From NCBI GenBank assembly GCA_936432065.2, contig OW386285.2, positions 412,626,547 to 412,690,546 on the forward strand: DNA of 64,000 bases, given 5' to 3'. Source of the DNA: Rutpela maculata (Eukaryota; Arthropoda; Insecta; Coleoptera; Cerambycidae). The notes below the pieces were generated by a model, which was not told the DNA's origin, ran no database searches, and saw only the letters and a program-made list of their open reading frames with translations. This document shows, piece by piece, positions 48,623 to 60,585 of this stretch. Each line of letters starts with the position of its first letter. Positions within the stretch are counted from its first letter, which is position 1. The position numbers and the translations under genes are program-made.

Positions 48623-49542
48623 TTTTTGTTTATATGTTTACTTAATTATTGACAAATGAACCTCGATATAATGAGGCTTCAATCTTAAAATATACATATA
48701 TTATGATGTTTTTAATCAACTGATTGCACAACGTTGAGTAGCCCGTCTAGCTATTATACAAAGTGCTATTAGTCTTGTTAGTTGTTATAAAAACAATTAA
48801 TATATATTTTAGTACATGATATATATTTCTGATTTTAAATTTACTGCCCATGGCAAATTCAGAAACGATGACACATTCGAGTTTCGACCATTTTACTATA
48901 TGCAGGTTACCAGTGCCGGCGCCAGGGTATTTGGCACTTGAAGCAAATATTTGCTTGCCGCCCTAAGAAAAAACATTTACAAATTACTTCTGTTAGGACA
49001 AATCTGTTAATAAAAACTTATAAAAAATAAAAGAAACATTCTAATAGACAAAAATAAATTAAAAAATATTTTAGACAATTTGAAACAAAAGCGGCGGCGT
49101 TGACATGTTGACATGTTAACGAGTAAACGAATAAGTACGGAGTACGGATTAGAATATGTAACGGTCCACAATAAAACACCCATTCGGGGCCAAAAAATAT
49201 TTTTTGGGGATATTTGTGCAATTTTGAATTTCTAAAATTTATAAAAAGGTAATAATCAAGTCTTAAAATGCCGCCCTTAAAAAAATGTCGCCCGGAACAT
49301 CCGCTTCGCTGGCCCTGCCTATTAAAATAATTTGTTGGTGCTCCATGAATACGTCAATTTCCTTAATAAAAGACAGCTTGTGACAACTGCAATAATTTAA
49401 TAGGGAAGTGTGAATGTCCCCATTTAAATAGTAGTTAATAGTAAACTTAGTTTAGTTTTTAGTAATTTTCCACATTCTTACAAAGAAGAGAAAGGAGTAG
49501 CCCGTCGGGCAGAGCGCGAAAAGCCTTCTCTTTCTTGACCTA
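48623..49542. other. Spacer with a possible small hAT-like element (48909-49318)
   Basis: CAGTGCCGGCGCCAGGG at 48909 and, in inverse orientation, CGCTGGCCCTG at about 49308-49318 could be the ends of a roughly 410-bp element. GCCGCCC motifs lie just inside both ends. The flanking 8-mers do not match, so this is tentative. No gene is visible. Confidence 0.35.
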
Positions 49543-50540
49543 CCCAATACTGAAGTATAACCAGATGGGACCTTCACTACTTATTAAAGCATGTTATTTT
49601 ACATAGGAAATCAAAATTGACGACACTCTCCATTGGTCGAGACCGAAGATATAAGAAAAAAACTAAAAAAAAAAGAAATTTAGAAATTTAAGATTTAATC
49701 AAATATAACTTTAGAAATAAAAGAGATAAAAATACAATTTTTTTTTGGTTTTGACAAATAAACATTGCTTTTTAATTTGAAGTATAATTTATTGCAATAA
49801 TTAAAAAATTAACATAAAAAAACTAGCAAAATTCAAAAAGATACACAAATCAGCAATATTTTTCTAAATCTTAACTCGCCATAACTCGCTTATATAACGA
49901 GATATTCAATTTTTTCTTTCACCAAAAACTGACACATTTAATAGGCTTCATTCTGTCTGGATTAATGCTGGATCTAATTTTTTAACTAAAAGCGCTGCAG
50001 CCTTTGAAACACAACGAAGCACAGTACGGCGATGAAGACGCGAGGCTTCCTTTCCCACCCCCGCTACTTTCTCGGCCCATCAAGAAACGTATCGGCTGCT
50101 GGCCTCATTATTTATTGTCTGGATAAATATTAATAAGTATATACTATTTTACTTACATGTAGGCTATTACAGTTTATGTATATTGTAGATTCATTTTTAT
50201 CAATGGAGAAAAACTACATGTTTGTTTTACGAAACTGCTGAAAGCAGTGAAAATCTAATGGTAAAAAACCAACTGTTACTGGCATCGGGTCTATTATTAA
50301 TTGTGCAAATGAAAGAAAATATGCAATTTCATTAAAATTTTTATAAAACAAAGTGGTGGCACTTATTTACACACCCTTCGATACCGATTTCATTATTCTT
50401 GTCTGACATCTTTTTGTAATAAATAACATTAGCAAAGATAATACGTATTGTCTCTGATATTAGTAATGCGATAAAAAAATGCAAGTGAGCCTTTATGTAG
50501 TTATAATAAAGAAAAAAAATCAGTTTAAAATAAAATGGCA

Positions 50541-51905
50541 TTGTCTGATTTGTGGAAAATCCAGAAAAATTAAGAATAAATTAAGAACATCTTTAAGTAC
50601 CAGTTTGTACAGGAACGGGTGCGGAAACTAGAAAAAAATATATATTAAAGCTGCAGTGTCGCATTGTGATACAGAAATACAAGGCAGGTTACACATTTAT
50701 TCAGATTTATTTGGGCTAATGGAAATTATCATAAAATTTATTATGCAAAATATATTAGCAAAAAAAAATTAAATGTGTACAAACTAAACAACTGAAAGAA
50801 AAAAATGAATTTAAAGTAGCGTTAAATATTTTATTTAAGGAGGTTTATCTTGCTGTTTTGCAAAAAAGAATTAACTCTAATATTTCTAAAAACACGCCTT
50901 AATGATATATTTGAAGAAATGACGGAAGAAAAATTAGATTATTATAGCAGTGGAAATAAGTATAAGAAAGAGATTAGAAAAGCATTTAAGCAAACGAAGT
51001 GTTTTGTGAACACAAAGAAAATACAACAACAGTTCATTCAAGTGATAATAAAGCTAAAAGGATTTTTGTTGTCAGTCACAAGTGAATCAGGCGAAGAAAA
51101 CTTGGTTCATGAGAATGAATTGACAATTCCTGATAAAGCTGCCGGTATCTTAAGAGAAGCTATAGCTGGATGTTTTAAAACTATAAAAAAAACACGACTA
51201 CTAATCTGAATGAACATAAATGTAAACAAGAAGTTTCAGATTTGTTATAAACATTTATGTCGTGGATACTAAATATGTCAGGACAAACAAATTTGATTTA
51301 AACGTTATTTCTATAGTAATGGAATTTATATTAATACTTATGGAAAAAAAAAACAAGCTTAGGCCATTTTTTTAATCCATAACATATCACTACATGTGTT
51401 TCGTGCCGTCAGAAGAAAAAGAACTTAATGATATGCTTTATTCTTTTGGCTATGGTTATTCCTACGGTGAAATACGTACATTTTTAACGTCTTTAGCTAG
51501 TCACGTATTAGTAAAAACTGGTGACGACATTTTTATACCACCTGGAGTTCCTCCAGTAAGTTCGGAAGAAAACAATTTCATTTATCGCAGCGATAATTTT
51601 GATCAAAACGAAGACAGGCTAGATGGTAAAAATCCCACTAGGAATAGTATTATTTAAAAAAAAGAACAGCCTATTTACACAAGTATATTTAGATCGTCTA
51701 TCCAATTTTAACCGATTTTAACCCTTCCAGTTTACATGAAAACAAAAATATAGTTATGTACAAAAATCCAACTAATCGTTCAGAGCCTCTACGAGTTAGT
51801 GAAAGCATGGCAAATAATTGTTTTGATTATGTGGTTACCTCTGACATTTTATGGAAAATATTAAAATATACGAAGCAAAGTAAAAACTTTACTAGCTGGC
51901 ATGAT
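50541..51905 (+). pseudogene. Remnant of a large uncharacterised, probably transposon-encoded protein
   Basis: Three stretches, frameshifted relative to one another, follow in order. (1) About 50543-50790: CLICGKSRKIKNKLRTSLST, then AAVSHCDTEIQGRLHIYSDL, then in a shifted frame NYHKIYYAKYISKKKL. This is a CxxC plus YHKxxYxxY pattern like a zinc-binding head. (2) 50850-51209: a Lys/Glu-rich region with EEMTEEKLDYYSSGNKYKKE. (3) 51394-51657: LNDMLYSFGYGYSYGEIRTF, IPPGVPPVSSEE and DNFDQNEDRLDGKNPTRN. It continues in another frame to 51905 with SESMANNCFDYVVTSDILWK. I recall the same order of motifs (cysteine head, then a (D/W)DNFD-x(2-3)-E-x(2)-(L/T)-x-GK core) in large uncharacterised multi-copy proteins of insects and cnidarians. 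I cannot name a family. Function unknown; no catalytic triad can be assigned. It lies wholly between the long inverted arms. Confidence 0.6.
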
Positions 51906-51907
51906 TT

Positions 51908-52406
51908 ACTTCCACGTCCAGTGGAAGTATAGTAACGACAAAAAAATTTTTAAAAATTTTTATTGTCCAAATAGGCTTAAAATGTCATGAAACGTCGAGA
52001 TTTTAAGTTTGAGCGAAAAAAAAAAGTTTCTGTCTGTCTGTCGGTCTGTCGGTCTGTCTGTCTGTCGGTCTGTCGGTCTGTCTGTAACTTTTTTTTGTGC
52101 GCACGTTTACTCTGGAACCGTTTGAGATATTGACTTGAAATTTGATACACATATGTACTTTAACAAGATCTAGAACTAGATTATATTTTCATCTTGTTCC
52201 GTTAAAGGGTTGGGGTAAATTTGGAGTAAATAGGTAAATCAAGCAGATAAGAGTTCATAAAATTGATATTTAGTATAGACAAGAGAAGCTAAGGCCTTAA
52301 AAAAATTTTTGGCATTAGCCACCCCCATTATTAAAGGGGATGAAAAAAAATGTGATTTAGTGTGTGTACAAGAACCAGAAACCTCAAAATATTTTTTTAC
52401 TTTATT
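51908..52406 (+). mobile_element. ACTTCCAC-family element, copy 12 (3' truncated)
   Basis: It starts with the hairpin ACTTCCACGTCCAGTGGAAG, has an expanded TCTG/TCGG microsatellite (about 52030-52085) and runs to AATATTTTTTTACTTTATTT. There it meets the inner edge of the right inverted arm of the 3.4-kb element. The C-rich section and 3' terminus are lost. Confidence 0.85.
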
Positions 52407-52945
52407 TATGGTGAACGCGGGATGTACCGGGAACGAGTGGGGAAGCCTCGCGACTCCGTCGCCGTAGCGCGCTTCGTTGGGTTTAAAAGGCTGTACCGCT
52501 TTTATTTAGAGCTAGACGCAGCATTAATTGAGACAAAATGAAGTCTATGAAACTTGGCAGTTTTTGGTGAATAAAACATTCGAATAGCTCAATACATAAG
52601 CGAGTTACAATGAGTTAGACCTTTCAAAAAAATTGACAATTTGTGTACCATCTAAATCAACGACAATTTTTTAATGTTAAAGTTATTATTTTTGTAATAA
52701 ATTATACATCAAATTAAAGAGAATCGTTTGTACTATAAAACTAAAAAAAATATATAATTTTATCTTTTTTCGTTTGAAAGTTATTCGTGGTTGAATTTGA
52801 ATTTTGTTATTTTCATTTTTTTTTGTTTTTTTCTTGTAACTTCAGTCTCGACCAATGGAGAGTGTCGTCAAAAGTGATTTCCTATGTAAAAAAACCTGCT
52901 GAATAAAATGAAATAGGTTTTATTTGGTTATACCTCGGTATTGGG

Positions 52946-54607
52946 TTAGTGAACGATAGAGCCAGCCATCCGACGTACTAAGACAGATGCCAACATTTGT
53001 CTCCTTTCTGCCATATTCAATGTAGAAATTGTTGCACAGCGGGTGTATAATATCCAGGATATTTTTACAAATCATGCATATTTAGGCACTACTATATTTA
53101 CCACTAAATATATGTATCGTACATCTGTCTAACTACATGTAGGTAATTATTTTATAAATACAGATTATATATTGGGCCAATATTTTCCCAAGGTTAGCAA
53201 ATCAGATTCAGTATTAACATTATTTAACTAATATTAGTGCAATATGTAAAAACTAATGTTAGGCACTGATATATTTAATTTATTCCTTGGGTTTTTTAAT
53301 ATTTCAGCATTTTATTCTCAAAACGATCAACGGTCCTCGGTTCGATGTAAACAGCATCAAGCCTGAAAATCAAAAGATCAATTCGCGCTTGGGAAAGAAT
53401 CGAGCAAAAGCTGATGGTCAATGTTACTTTTGTATGACTGGAAATTGTGCGTCTATCTTATTTCTGAAGAGGAAAAAATCATTAAAAACATGTCACAAGC
53501 GAAGAACTAATGAGTATAAATCAGCAATTGGCAGAAAAGTAGGAAAATAGAAGTGGTAAGGGTAATTATTGTTATATAAATATCATTAAAATACAGGAAA
53601 TATTCTAGATTTAAATTCTATATTTATGGGGAGAGAACAGTCACATAAAATCTATGAATGCCAAATTAATGAAAAAGGAAGTACCTGTCTATGTTCTATT
53701 TAAGAGATCTAAAAAAAGAAGAAATTAGTGTGAAAGCTCAATTTTTTTTTCTGTAGTGTCTAGTAAGTAAAAAATGAGCTACTGAGTTTGCCATAGTCAA
53801 CTGATTTTCACTGTTATAGAGGTAGTTCATAGCCTATTCAGACAAATCACATATGTGTAAATAAAACGAGTAATATTAGCATACTTAGCTGCATCATCAG
53901 ATAAAGATGAAGAAGTAAATCTCGCGAATCGACAAGAAATCGCGGTCTCCCAAGAAACGAAACAGATGAACGGGGAGACAATAATAATTAAGCTTATCCT
54001 TTATTGTTTTTGTTTAAGTCTCGAAGAAATTGATTTGATTTTTATTTCTAAGTTTTCCTTTATATTTTATCTAATTATCACAATTCAAGTTTTATTTGTT
54101 TTTATTTTTGTTCATATAAACATTATTTTTAAAATTTTCAGAATTTGATTACGACATCCATTCCAATTGAAGACCTAAGTGGATAAAGAAGTCGCATTTT
54201 TAAAAAAAATTACTTTATGCAATGATATAGATTTAACAATAAACGGTGAATTCTAAAATTGTAATATTTTATAGAAACTTTTTAATTACAAAGGCGCGAT
54301 GTCATACATACAACCAGTAATTTTAGTGGATATACATAGTTTTGGACAGCTTGATATTTTTCTTTAATATTAGTGTAAACAAAAGAACATAACCCAAAAT
54401 TATCTATTTTATGAGGTATTATTCATTTGAATCGAAGACAAAATAAATAAGTTCCAACTGAAAACCGTTTTGTTTAGTTTACTCAAAACTTTAAAAGTGT
54501 GACATAACACCTTTATCCACTTAGGTCTTCAATTGATACAGGGGCCTCTGTGCATACTACTGTCAGAAATTGCATGTCAAAAATTTAAACACATTATGTT
54601 GCTGTAT
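52946..54607. other. A+T-rich stretch; one orphan open frame
   Basis: A plus-strand reading at 53287-53550 (87 codons) contains DGQCYFCMTGNCASILFLKR and a Lys/Arg-rich end. The two Cys-x2-Cys-like positions could be a zinc-binding fragment of an element protein, but I recognise no family. Otherwise nothing is supportable. Confidence 0.35.
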
Positions 54608-54775
54608 GGCGTCTATTTTGGTATCCAATATAGCTACTATATGTTAGTATCAAATATAGCACCCATATATTGTCCAATATGACACCTATATGTTATCTAA
54701 TATGGAACCAATGTTGGTATCCAATGACATCAATCCTGATACCTAATATTATGCCAATATTTAATTGCAATATTG
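54608..54775. repeat. Minisatellite, ~24-bp unit, about seven copies
   Basis: Degenerate units of 22-26 bp all end in (C/T)(C/A)AATAT: examples are TTTTGGTATCCAATAT, GTTAGTATCAAATAT, ATTGTCCAATAT, GTTATCTAATAT, GTTGGTATCCAAT and CTGATACCTAATAT. Confidence 0.8.
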
Positions 54776-54889
54776 GGCCTTTATTGTCAAAATCTGTCGC
54801 TCGGTATATTGGCCCAATAAACTTATGCTACAGGGGCTTAGTAAAAAGTTTGCGCTAGCTTATTTCTTATGCAAGTGTCGTGACCTGAC

Positions 54890-55375
54890 CAATTTAAATT
54901 GACAAGAACAACTTCAGCAGCCCCGCTGTGTATCTTGCAGAGAATCATTTTTTGGCTTTAGTTTCACTGCTTATTGTTAGAATGTTTAGGTTGCTTAAAT
55001 CTCTATCACTATAAATTAAAGTTGCGTCATCTGCGATAATACACAATGATCAGAAAAAAGATATATGAACGAATATTGTTGTGGTAAATAAAAAAAAGTA
55101 GATGCCCCAGGACAGAGCCTTGGGGTACACCATGTTTGACTAGAAGAATATTTGAAGTTTGGTCATTTAAAGAAACAGAGTGTCTTGTTATAAATATAAA
55201 TATTCAGAAGATCGTGGATCAGCCCCTATTCCATAGCGGCTTAACTTTTTCAATAATAGCTCGAGTTCGACACAGTCGAATGCCTTGGAAAGGTTACACA
55301 ACGTTATAGACGTATGTAAGCGCAACTCAGAACCTCGAAAGGTGTCAACCACAATTTTAGATAATGCTTAAATGA
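54890..55375 (-). pseudogene. Reverse transcriptase fragment (Jockey-like, LINE D)
   Basis: The minus strand reads TLCNLSKAFDCVELELLLKK (motif A) then LSRYGIGAD. After frameshifts come KHGVPQGSVLGHLLF (motif B) and IIADDATLIYSDRDLSNLNI (motif C, IADD in place of YADD). Frames are broken between each motif. No upstream linker or downstream C-terminus was found, so this is a short internal fragment. Confidence 0.8.
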
Positions 55376-55876
55376 GCAAGATGCATGAATTTTAAAAATG
55401 CATTAATTTATTATTTTTTGATTATACATATTATATAAGCCGAGTATATAATAAAAGGAAACTATAAAAAAAGTTATTTTGTAAAAAAAAATCATTTTAA
55501 AATTCAAATTTTATCAGAACAAAACCACGTGACTATAAACGGTACTGATGTCATCTGGCATAACGTTTAGTTTCATCCATAGACCGCAGATTTCTAAATT
55601 CACCGGTGGAGCGCATCAGTAAGAAATAACATTATATGATTGGCTAATTTGAAAAACACAGCCAGTCAGCTTCGTATTTTATCCACCCAGCGGTAAATTT
55701 AGAAAAGTACGGAGACAAGTGACAAGTTTGATAGCTTTGACAGTTTACATCTGCTAGTGCTGAAATATTAAATTGTGTGTTAATTAAATGTTAAATTTTA
55801 GTCTGCTGACCTTTAAATATCGATTTGTTTATTTTTGTAAAAATTATTAGTGTATTAATTTATCTAAGTGGTAAAA
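55376..55876. other. Upstream region of the N-terminal fragment at 55.9 kb
   Basis: A+T-rich leader-like sequence with no coding signal. It may include the 5' end and promoter of the element whose first exon lies at 55877. Confidence 0.3.
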
Positions 55877-56028
55877 ATGACGAACAGCGACTTTGTGCAA
55901 GCTCAAAGTGACAATTTGCCGAAAATCGACGTGTTTATGATGAGCAATTTTTTGGTAATAATACCGATTATATCAGTGCAGAAATTGGAGGTGGAAAAGC
56001 GACAAGGATGCATCATTCATTGTTCGTA
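55877..56028 (+). pseudogene. N-terminal fragment of a probable SWIM/recombinase-type transposon protein
   Basis: An ATG at 55877 opens FVQAQSDNLPKIDVFMMSNF. A one-base frameshift later, the reading continues FGNNTDYISAEIGGGKATR. The pattern (S/D)NLP-x-(I/V)D-x-(F/Y)M...(D/F)xxYISAEI is, from memory, the start of multi-copy insect proteins that later carry a SWIM finger like the fragment at 14.3 kb. Only this first exon-sized piece is found here; no SWIM motif follows in the next kilobase. The assignment is tentative. Confidence 0.5.
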
Positions 56029-56709
56029 ACAATAAATTTGTTTACGCTCACTTTTATCCTTTTACTGCAGTTAGATTTAGATACCTAACCTCAGAATATG
56101 TAAACATAATGCATTATTTTAATATTTTTATCAACATTAACTATTGTTTTTCGTCTCAGATTATATAACTTTTTTATATTAAATAGTTTGCCACCACTAA
56201 GTACATAAATTAAATATCTGTTGAAAATAATACTAATAAACATTGCCAATGCTAAATGCCGGATGACGTCACACGCAAATGGCGGGAAACTTGCTTCGTT
56301 TGAACGTGTCTAAATTCTCAGCGAAACTAAATTATTTTTTTATCCTTTAATTCCGATAAAAAAAAAAATAAAAAATACATAGAAAATAACGCTTTTTAGT
56401 GATCTATTATTCGGTGATGTCAAAAAAATTTATGCATTTTGCTCATTGTCGATTTATTTTTGCGAAAGCCAAATTGGTCATCATTTAGTAATGGGATTCT
56501 CAAAGAGGGAAGTTAATGATAATTTTAACAACATTTCCAAAAAAAGGGGATAACAGAGATGTCGTAATTGTCTACTAGGTTGAACACTAACACAGAGTTC
56601 GCAGTCTTTTCATTACTAGGCAACCACGGTCTCGAAAAAATTTTACCGATAAAATTCTAAGCACCCGTGACATTGCAAACAAACAAAATGCTGTTGGTGT
56701 TCTGTCTGT
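56029..56709. other. Non-coding stretch
   Basis: A+T-rich; nothing recognised apart from a TGACGTCA-type site near 56265. Confidence 0.4.
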
Positions 56710-56748
56710 ACTGTCAAAGGCCAATGCTATATTGGCCTTTGACAGTAC
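56710..56748. other. Perfect 17-bp stem hairpin
   Basis: TACTGTCAAAGGCCAAT (56710-56726) pairs exactly with 56732-56748 across a 5-nt loop. The sequence just right of it (AGGAAGGAAAAAGACAG, about 56760) recurs inverted at about 57945-57967, directly beside the P-like element, so it belongs to a repeat. Confidence 0.8.
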
Positions 56749-56953
56749 CATTTTACCCAGGAAGGAAAAAGACAGAAGCACTCTCGCTAGAGAGCAAAAA
56801 AGGGATCAAATTTGGGTGGCAATTAGTAGTAGACATTTTAATAACCTTATACTGGATTCTTATGGAAGAAGGATGTTTTTGTGTTGTTTTTATTGAATTT
56901 TAGTGCATATTAAGAGCAAATTTTGGAATTATAGAATTAGAATTCATAATATT

Positions 56954-57095
56954 ATGCCTTCCTGTTTTGTGCGGGGTTGCAATACTGAGTACTGTAACTT
57001 AATTAAATGAAACAAAGCCAATGGTGTGAAAAATCCGAACACGTTCAAAGCTCCCAATGATATGAGTACTGCTAACACTACTATTATATACTAAT
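56954..57095 (+). pseudogene. Possible second THAP-like fragment
   Basis: An ATG at 56954 reads MPSCFVRGCNTEYC, and a few codons after a stop the frame gives GVKNPNTFKAPND. MPSC-x2-GC followed by a G-V..F-x-x-P pattern is THAP-like (zinc C2CH DNA-binding module), but the frame contains a stop and no CxxHF exon is seen. It lies outside the P-like element that follows. Confidence 0.35.
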
Positions 57096-57980
57096 AATGA
57101 AGATTGCAGACGATTGTACTTTTACGGTTTTACGTTTCAAGTCTGTGAAACAAAAATCCTGTAAATGTTATTATTAATTATTGAAGTGGTCAAGATGGCA
57201 AAGAGGACTATACAGTATACATACTGCTATTAAATCCCTTTTGCACAATTTGCTCTCCCCCTTGGACTAATTCATGATCAATATCTGCCGTTCTTAGACG
57301 AAAATAAGCATACATTGCTTATATTTATAACCTCAAAATTTAAAACTGTGTTAACTATTTACCGTTTGTAGGATGACTTATTAAAAATGTGGCAAAATAT
57401 GTGAAACATCAAAGCATGCGAATGACAGTCAAAGGTGTCTAGATTGTGAAAAACTACAAAATCGTGTTGTTATGATTTTAGCGGCCCAAGGGACGATAAA
57501 CATCACTTTCGGCCACATTTTTAGGGTTAATATAATTAATTTTCACATATGCTAGGAGAAAAAATCAGTTTTGACCATTGAATTTGTCTTGAAAAATACC
57601 TACCAATAAAATAATTCTTAAAGAACTATAAAAAATAATTAATCTCGAAGTAGATGCCTACATTTTCCACGGAATATATGTGTTTTTCAGCAAGTGGGAA
57701 AGTATATTTTATCTTGACTGCTTCAGACCCCTGCAAAATTGTATTCCAATTGTAATGGCCCAGATTTTCCATAGAAATTAATTTTTTAACTCAACTTTTT
57801 CGCGGCTTTTTAACTACCAATTCATACGTAAATTCGAAATTCTAGCTGATTTCGCGACATGAACGCTACGGTGACAGATTTGGGAACTACTAGCTCTCAA
57901 CCAAAACAGAGCCCACTTTTTGTTTAGCAGCGGTATTCAGTCGGTGCTCCTGTCTTTTTCCTTCCTGGTTTTACCACTAG
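57096..57980. other. Non-coding left flank of the P-like element
   Basis: No supported gene. The last about 35 bp repeat, inverted, the sequence at 56752-56790. Confidence 0.4.
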
Positions 57981-58178
57981 CACATAAGACAGGCACTATA
58001 CAGAAGCGAAAGCAAGCCTTTATGGCGGGACCAAATTTGTTCATAGTCGCCATGACGATAAGGTATATATTTGTCAAAAGCCATATGATAATTCTTGACG
58101 TTGTGCGACAGTCTTTGAAACTCTTACACGGTGGTTGGTTATTTTCGTGCCTTTTTCTTCCAATTTTCGACAATTTTT

Positions 58179-58851
58179 ACTTCCACATCCAGTGGAAGTA
58201 TAGTAACGACAAAAATGTTTTTTAAAATTATTGTTCAAATGGGCTTAGAATGTCATGAAACGTCGAGATTTTAAGTTTGAACGAAAAAAAAATTCTGTCT
58301 GTAACTTTTTTTGTGCGCACGTTTACTCTGGAACCGTTTGAGATATTGACTTTAAATTTGGTACACATGTACTTTAACGAGATCTGGAACTAGATTATAT
58401 TTTCATCTTGTTCCGTCGAAGGGTTGGGGGTAAATTGGGGTAATTTGGAATAAATGGGTAAATCAAGCAGATAAGAGTCCATAAAATTGATATTTAGTAT
58501 ATACAAGAGAAGCTAAGGTCTTAAAAAAAAATTTGGCATTAGCCACTTCCATTACCACTCCCACCCATAATTAAAGGGGATGAAAAAAAATTGTGATTCA
58601 GTGTGTGTACAAGAACCAGAAACCTCAAAATATTTTTTTACTTCATCTACCCCCACTACCACCCTTCTATCACCACCCCCACCCCACTACCGATGTGGGG
58701 TATCGTTTTATGGGTTTTTGAGGAATGATTTCAAATATTATATTATTAAATTTCCATAAACAATTATTTCCACATACAAAATTTTTCGTTGTGAGTGACT
58801 TGGATAGAAAATCTGGATGTGGAAGTAGTGATTCCTTGGGCAGCGGTTTTT
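58179..58851 (+). mobile_element. ACTTCCAC-family element, copy 13 (full length), inside the P-like left arm
   Basis: A full copy from ACTTCCACATCCAGTGGAAG to GATTCCTTGGGCAGCGG plus T run. The TCTG microsatellite is almost lost. The right arm of the P-like element preserves the empty site (complement GACAATTTTTTATTCTAAG), showing insertion within a run of about six T. Confidence 0.93.
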
Positions 58852-58887
58852 ATTCTAAGTTTATTTATTTATTTGTTTTTATTTATA

Positions 58888-60041
58888 ATGGGTTCTAAAG
58901 GGTATAGGTTGTGCTTATCGTCCATACCCTACGAAGGCGGGTGAAACAATAAGCTTCTTTCTATTTCCCAAAAATCCTGAAAGGTATGTACAAATTTATA
59001 TTACTGGAACAACTAGAAAGTAATGTTAGATATACTAAACAATTAGCAGTTGAAAAGAAGTAATACGAAAGGAAATATTTTCTTATCAGTTACAGCTACT
59101 AACTCTGGGCGAACTCGAAATACGATTTAAAAATAACATGTTCATAAAAAGGCATAATTTTAAAGCTAAATATTATAAAGGAACATAATTATTTAGCGTG
59201 AATTTTTTATTTTCAGGGCGGCAACTTGGTTGAAGGCATGATCTACTTGAAATAGGCGTGAATAAGCTTCATTTAAATTATAAGTTATGTGAGAAACACT
59301 TTGAAAAAAAAATGTTTGTGTAGGAACACGTAAACGTTTATTTGATGAAGCCGTTTCAACAATTTTTATTCATGAACTGAAACAAGACGCAGCTGACAAA
59401 AGTGCCGTTGAGAAGTCAAGCACAGAAATTAATATTTTATCAGGTGAGTCTTTCTGTTATATAAATGTAAAGAAGTATGTAGATATAGAAGAAAACACAA
59501 TACCTATATGTTTCTAGAATTGCAATGCTTAACATTTTTTAAATTATTTTTAGACATTAGCATTGTTCCTCATTTAGATGAAAGAAGTCTTACAGCTAGC
59601 TATTTATGTTCCTACTTACAGCAGGTATTAGCCATGTTTTTAAATAATCTGTTTATAGAATATAATTATATCAAATAATGTGAAGGCTTTCAGAACTAAT
59701 TCATGAAAAATTGTATTTTCAGATACTAACATAGTTCTTTTTCTATTTTAGGTCTGAGCAATATACAATATTTTGGAGAAGAATCTCCATTATCACCAGA
59801 GTTAACTTATTCATCTTCGGCATTGCATTCGCTATCGACGGCTACCCAAACACCTCCAGCTTTGAGTTCAGGTTCGCCACGAAAAAGAAAATTAAGGCAA
59901 ACAGTCAGGACACTGAGAAAGCAACGTTTGAAGTTATTATCACAGCCAAACGCAGAATGGACCGTTCACGACGTGAATGAGATTTGTGACAGATTACTCA
60001 GCAACCATTGGCGGAAATTGTTAATGTTCAGGCCATCTTGA
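58888..60041 (+). pseudogene. THAP-domain gene remnant in three exons
   Basis: Exon 1 (58888-58983) reads MGSKGYR and, after a slip, AYRPYPTKAGETISFFLFPK then NPE, ending at a GTATGT donor. Exon 2 (59217-59443, after TTTTCAG) joins in frame as PERAATWLKA. After a one-base loss it gives DLLEIGVNKLHLNYKLCEKH (the CxxH half of the C2CH zinc site), FEKKMFV and, after another slip, GTRKRLFDEAVSTIF, ending at GTGAGT. Exon 3 (59752-60041) is open: YFGEESPLSPELTYSSSALH, then a basic stretch GSPRKRKLRQTVRTLRKQRL that resembles the coiled-coil after THAP domains, then EWTVHDVNEICDRLL. No catalytic transposase domain follows; the gene runs into the inverted right arm. THAP is a sequence-specific DNA-binding module used by P-type transposases. 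Confidence 0.82.
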
Positions 60042-60585
60042 ATGAGAAAAAACCTATTGCGAGGAGATAATCAGTCGAATACAAACAATTTGCACTGACA
60101 TTGTATTTCTTGGATCCTAGAGCTTATTTATTTATGGGTAAAATATTGTGTCTTCCACTTTCATCTAAACGGAGCCTAGAAAAATTATTAGCCTCAATTT
60201 TTAAATATTTGCTTAGAGCTAGTATTGCTCCAAGCTGAAATGAGTATACAAACATTAAAAATGAGAATAAACCTGAAAAACTTAAAATTTGAGGTTATGT
60301 TAGTTATATGATGCACATTATTGCACATGCCCTATTATTGATTTTTTTTAATTGATACAATGAAAAGTTCTTTAGTATGGTACGAGTTGAGTCATTACTT
60401 AATTACCTTATTCATGGTCACAATACAAATCTGTTCATTAGATACTGATGAACATATTCTGTAACTTATTGCATTTCTGATAAGAAAATATTTTCTTTCA
60501 TATTACTTCTTTTCAACTGCTAATTGTTTAGTATATCTAACATTACTTTTTAGTAGTTGTTTTAGTAATATAAATTTGTACATAC

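Larger units (their letters stand above)
49543..52945. mobile_element. 3.4-kb element with ~540-bp terminal inverted repeats carrying an unknown gene
   Basis: The left arm 49543-50085 begins CCCAATACTGAAGTATAACC. The right arm 52410-52945 is its inverse, ending GGTATACC..GGTATTGGG-like (complement CCCAATACCGAGGTATAACC). Further shared blocks are TTACATAGGAAATCA, TTGACGACACTCTCCATTGG, CATAACTCGCTTAT-type ACTCGCTTAT, GCGAGGCTTCC and TACGGCGA. Divergence is noticeable and several indels exist. Between the arms lie a frameshifted gene (50541-51905) and a 3'-truncated ACTTCCAC element (51908-52406) that abuts the right arm. No clear target-site duplication is readable. A DNA transposon with long TIRs is the simplest reading; a later inverted duplication around a gene is the alternative. 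Confidence 0.78.

Noticed and set aside
48909..49318. A firm hAT element call
   Set aside because: The ends resemble each other only partly and the flanking 8-mers do not match; kept as a tentative note.
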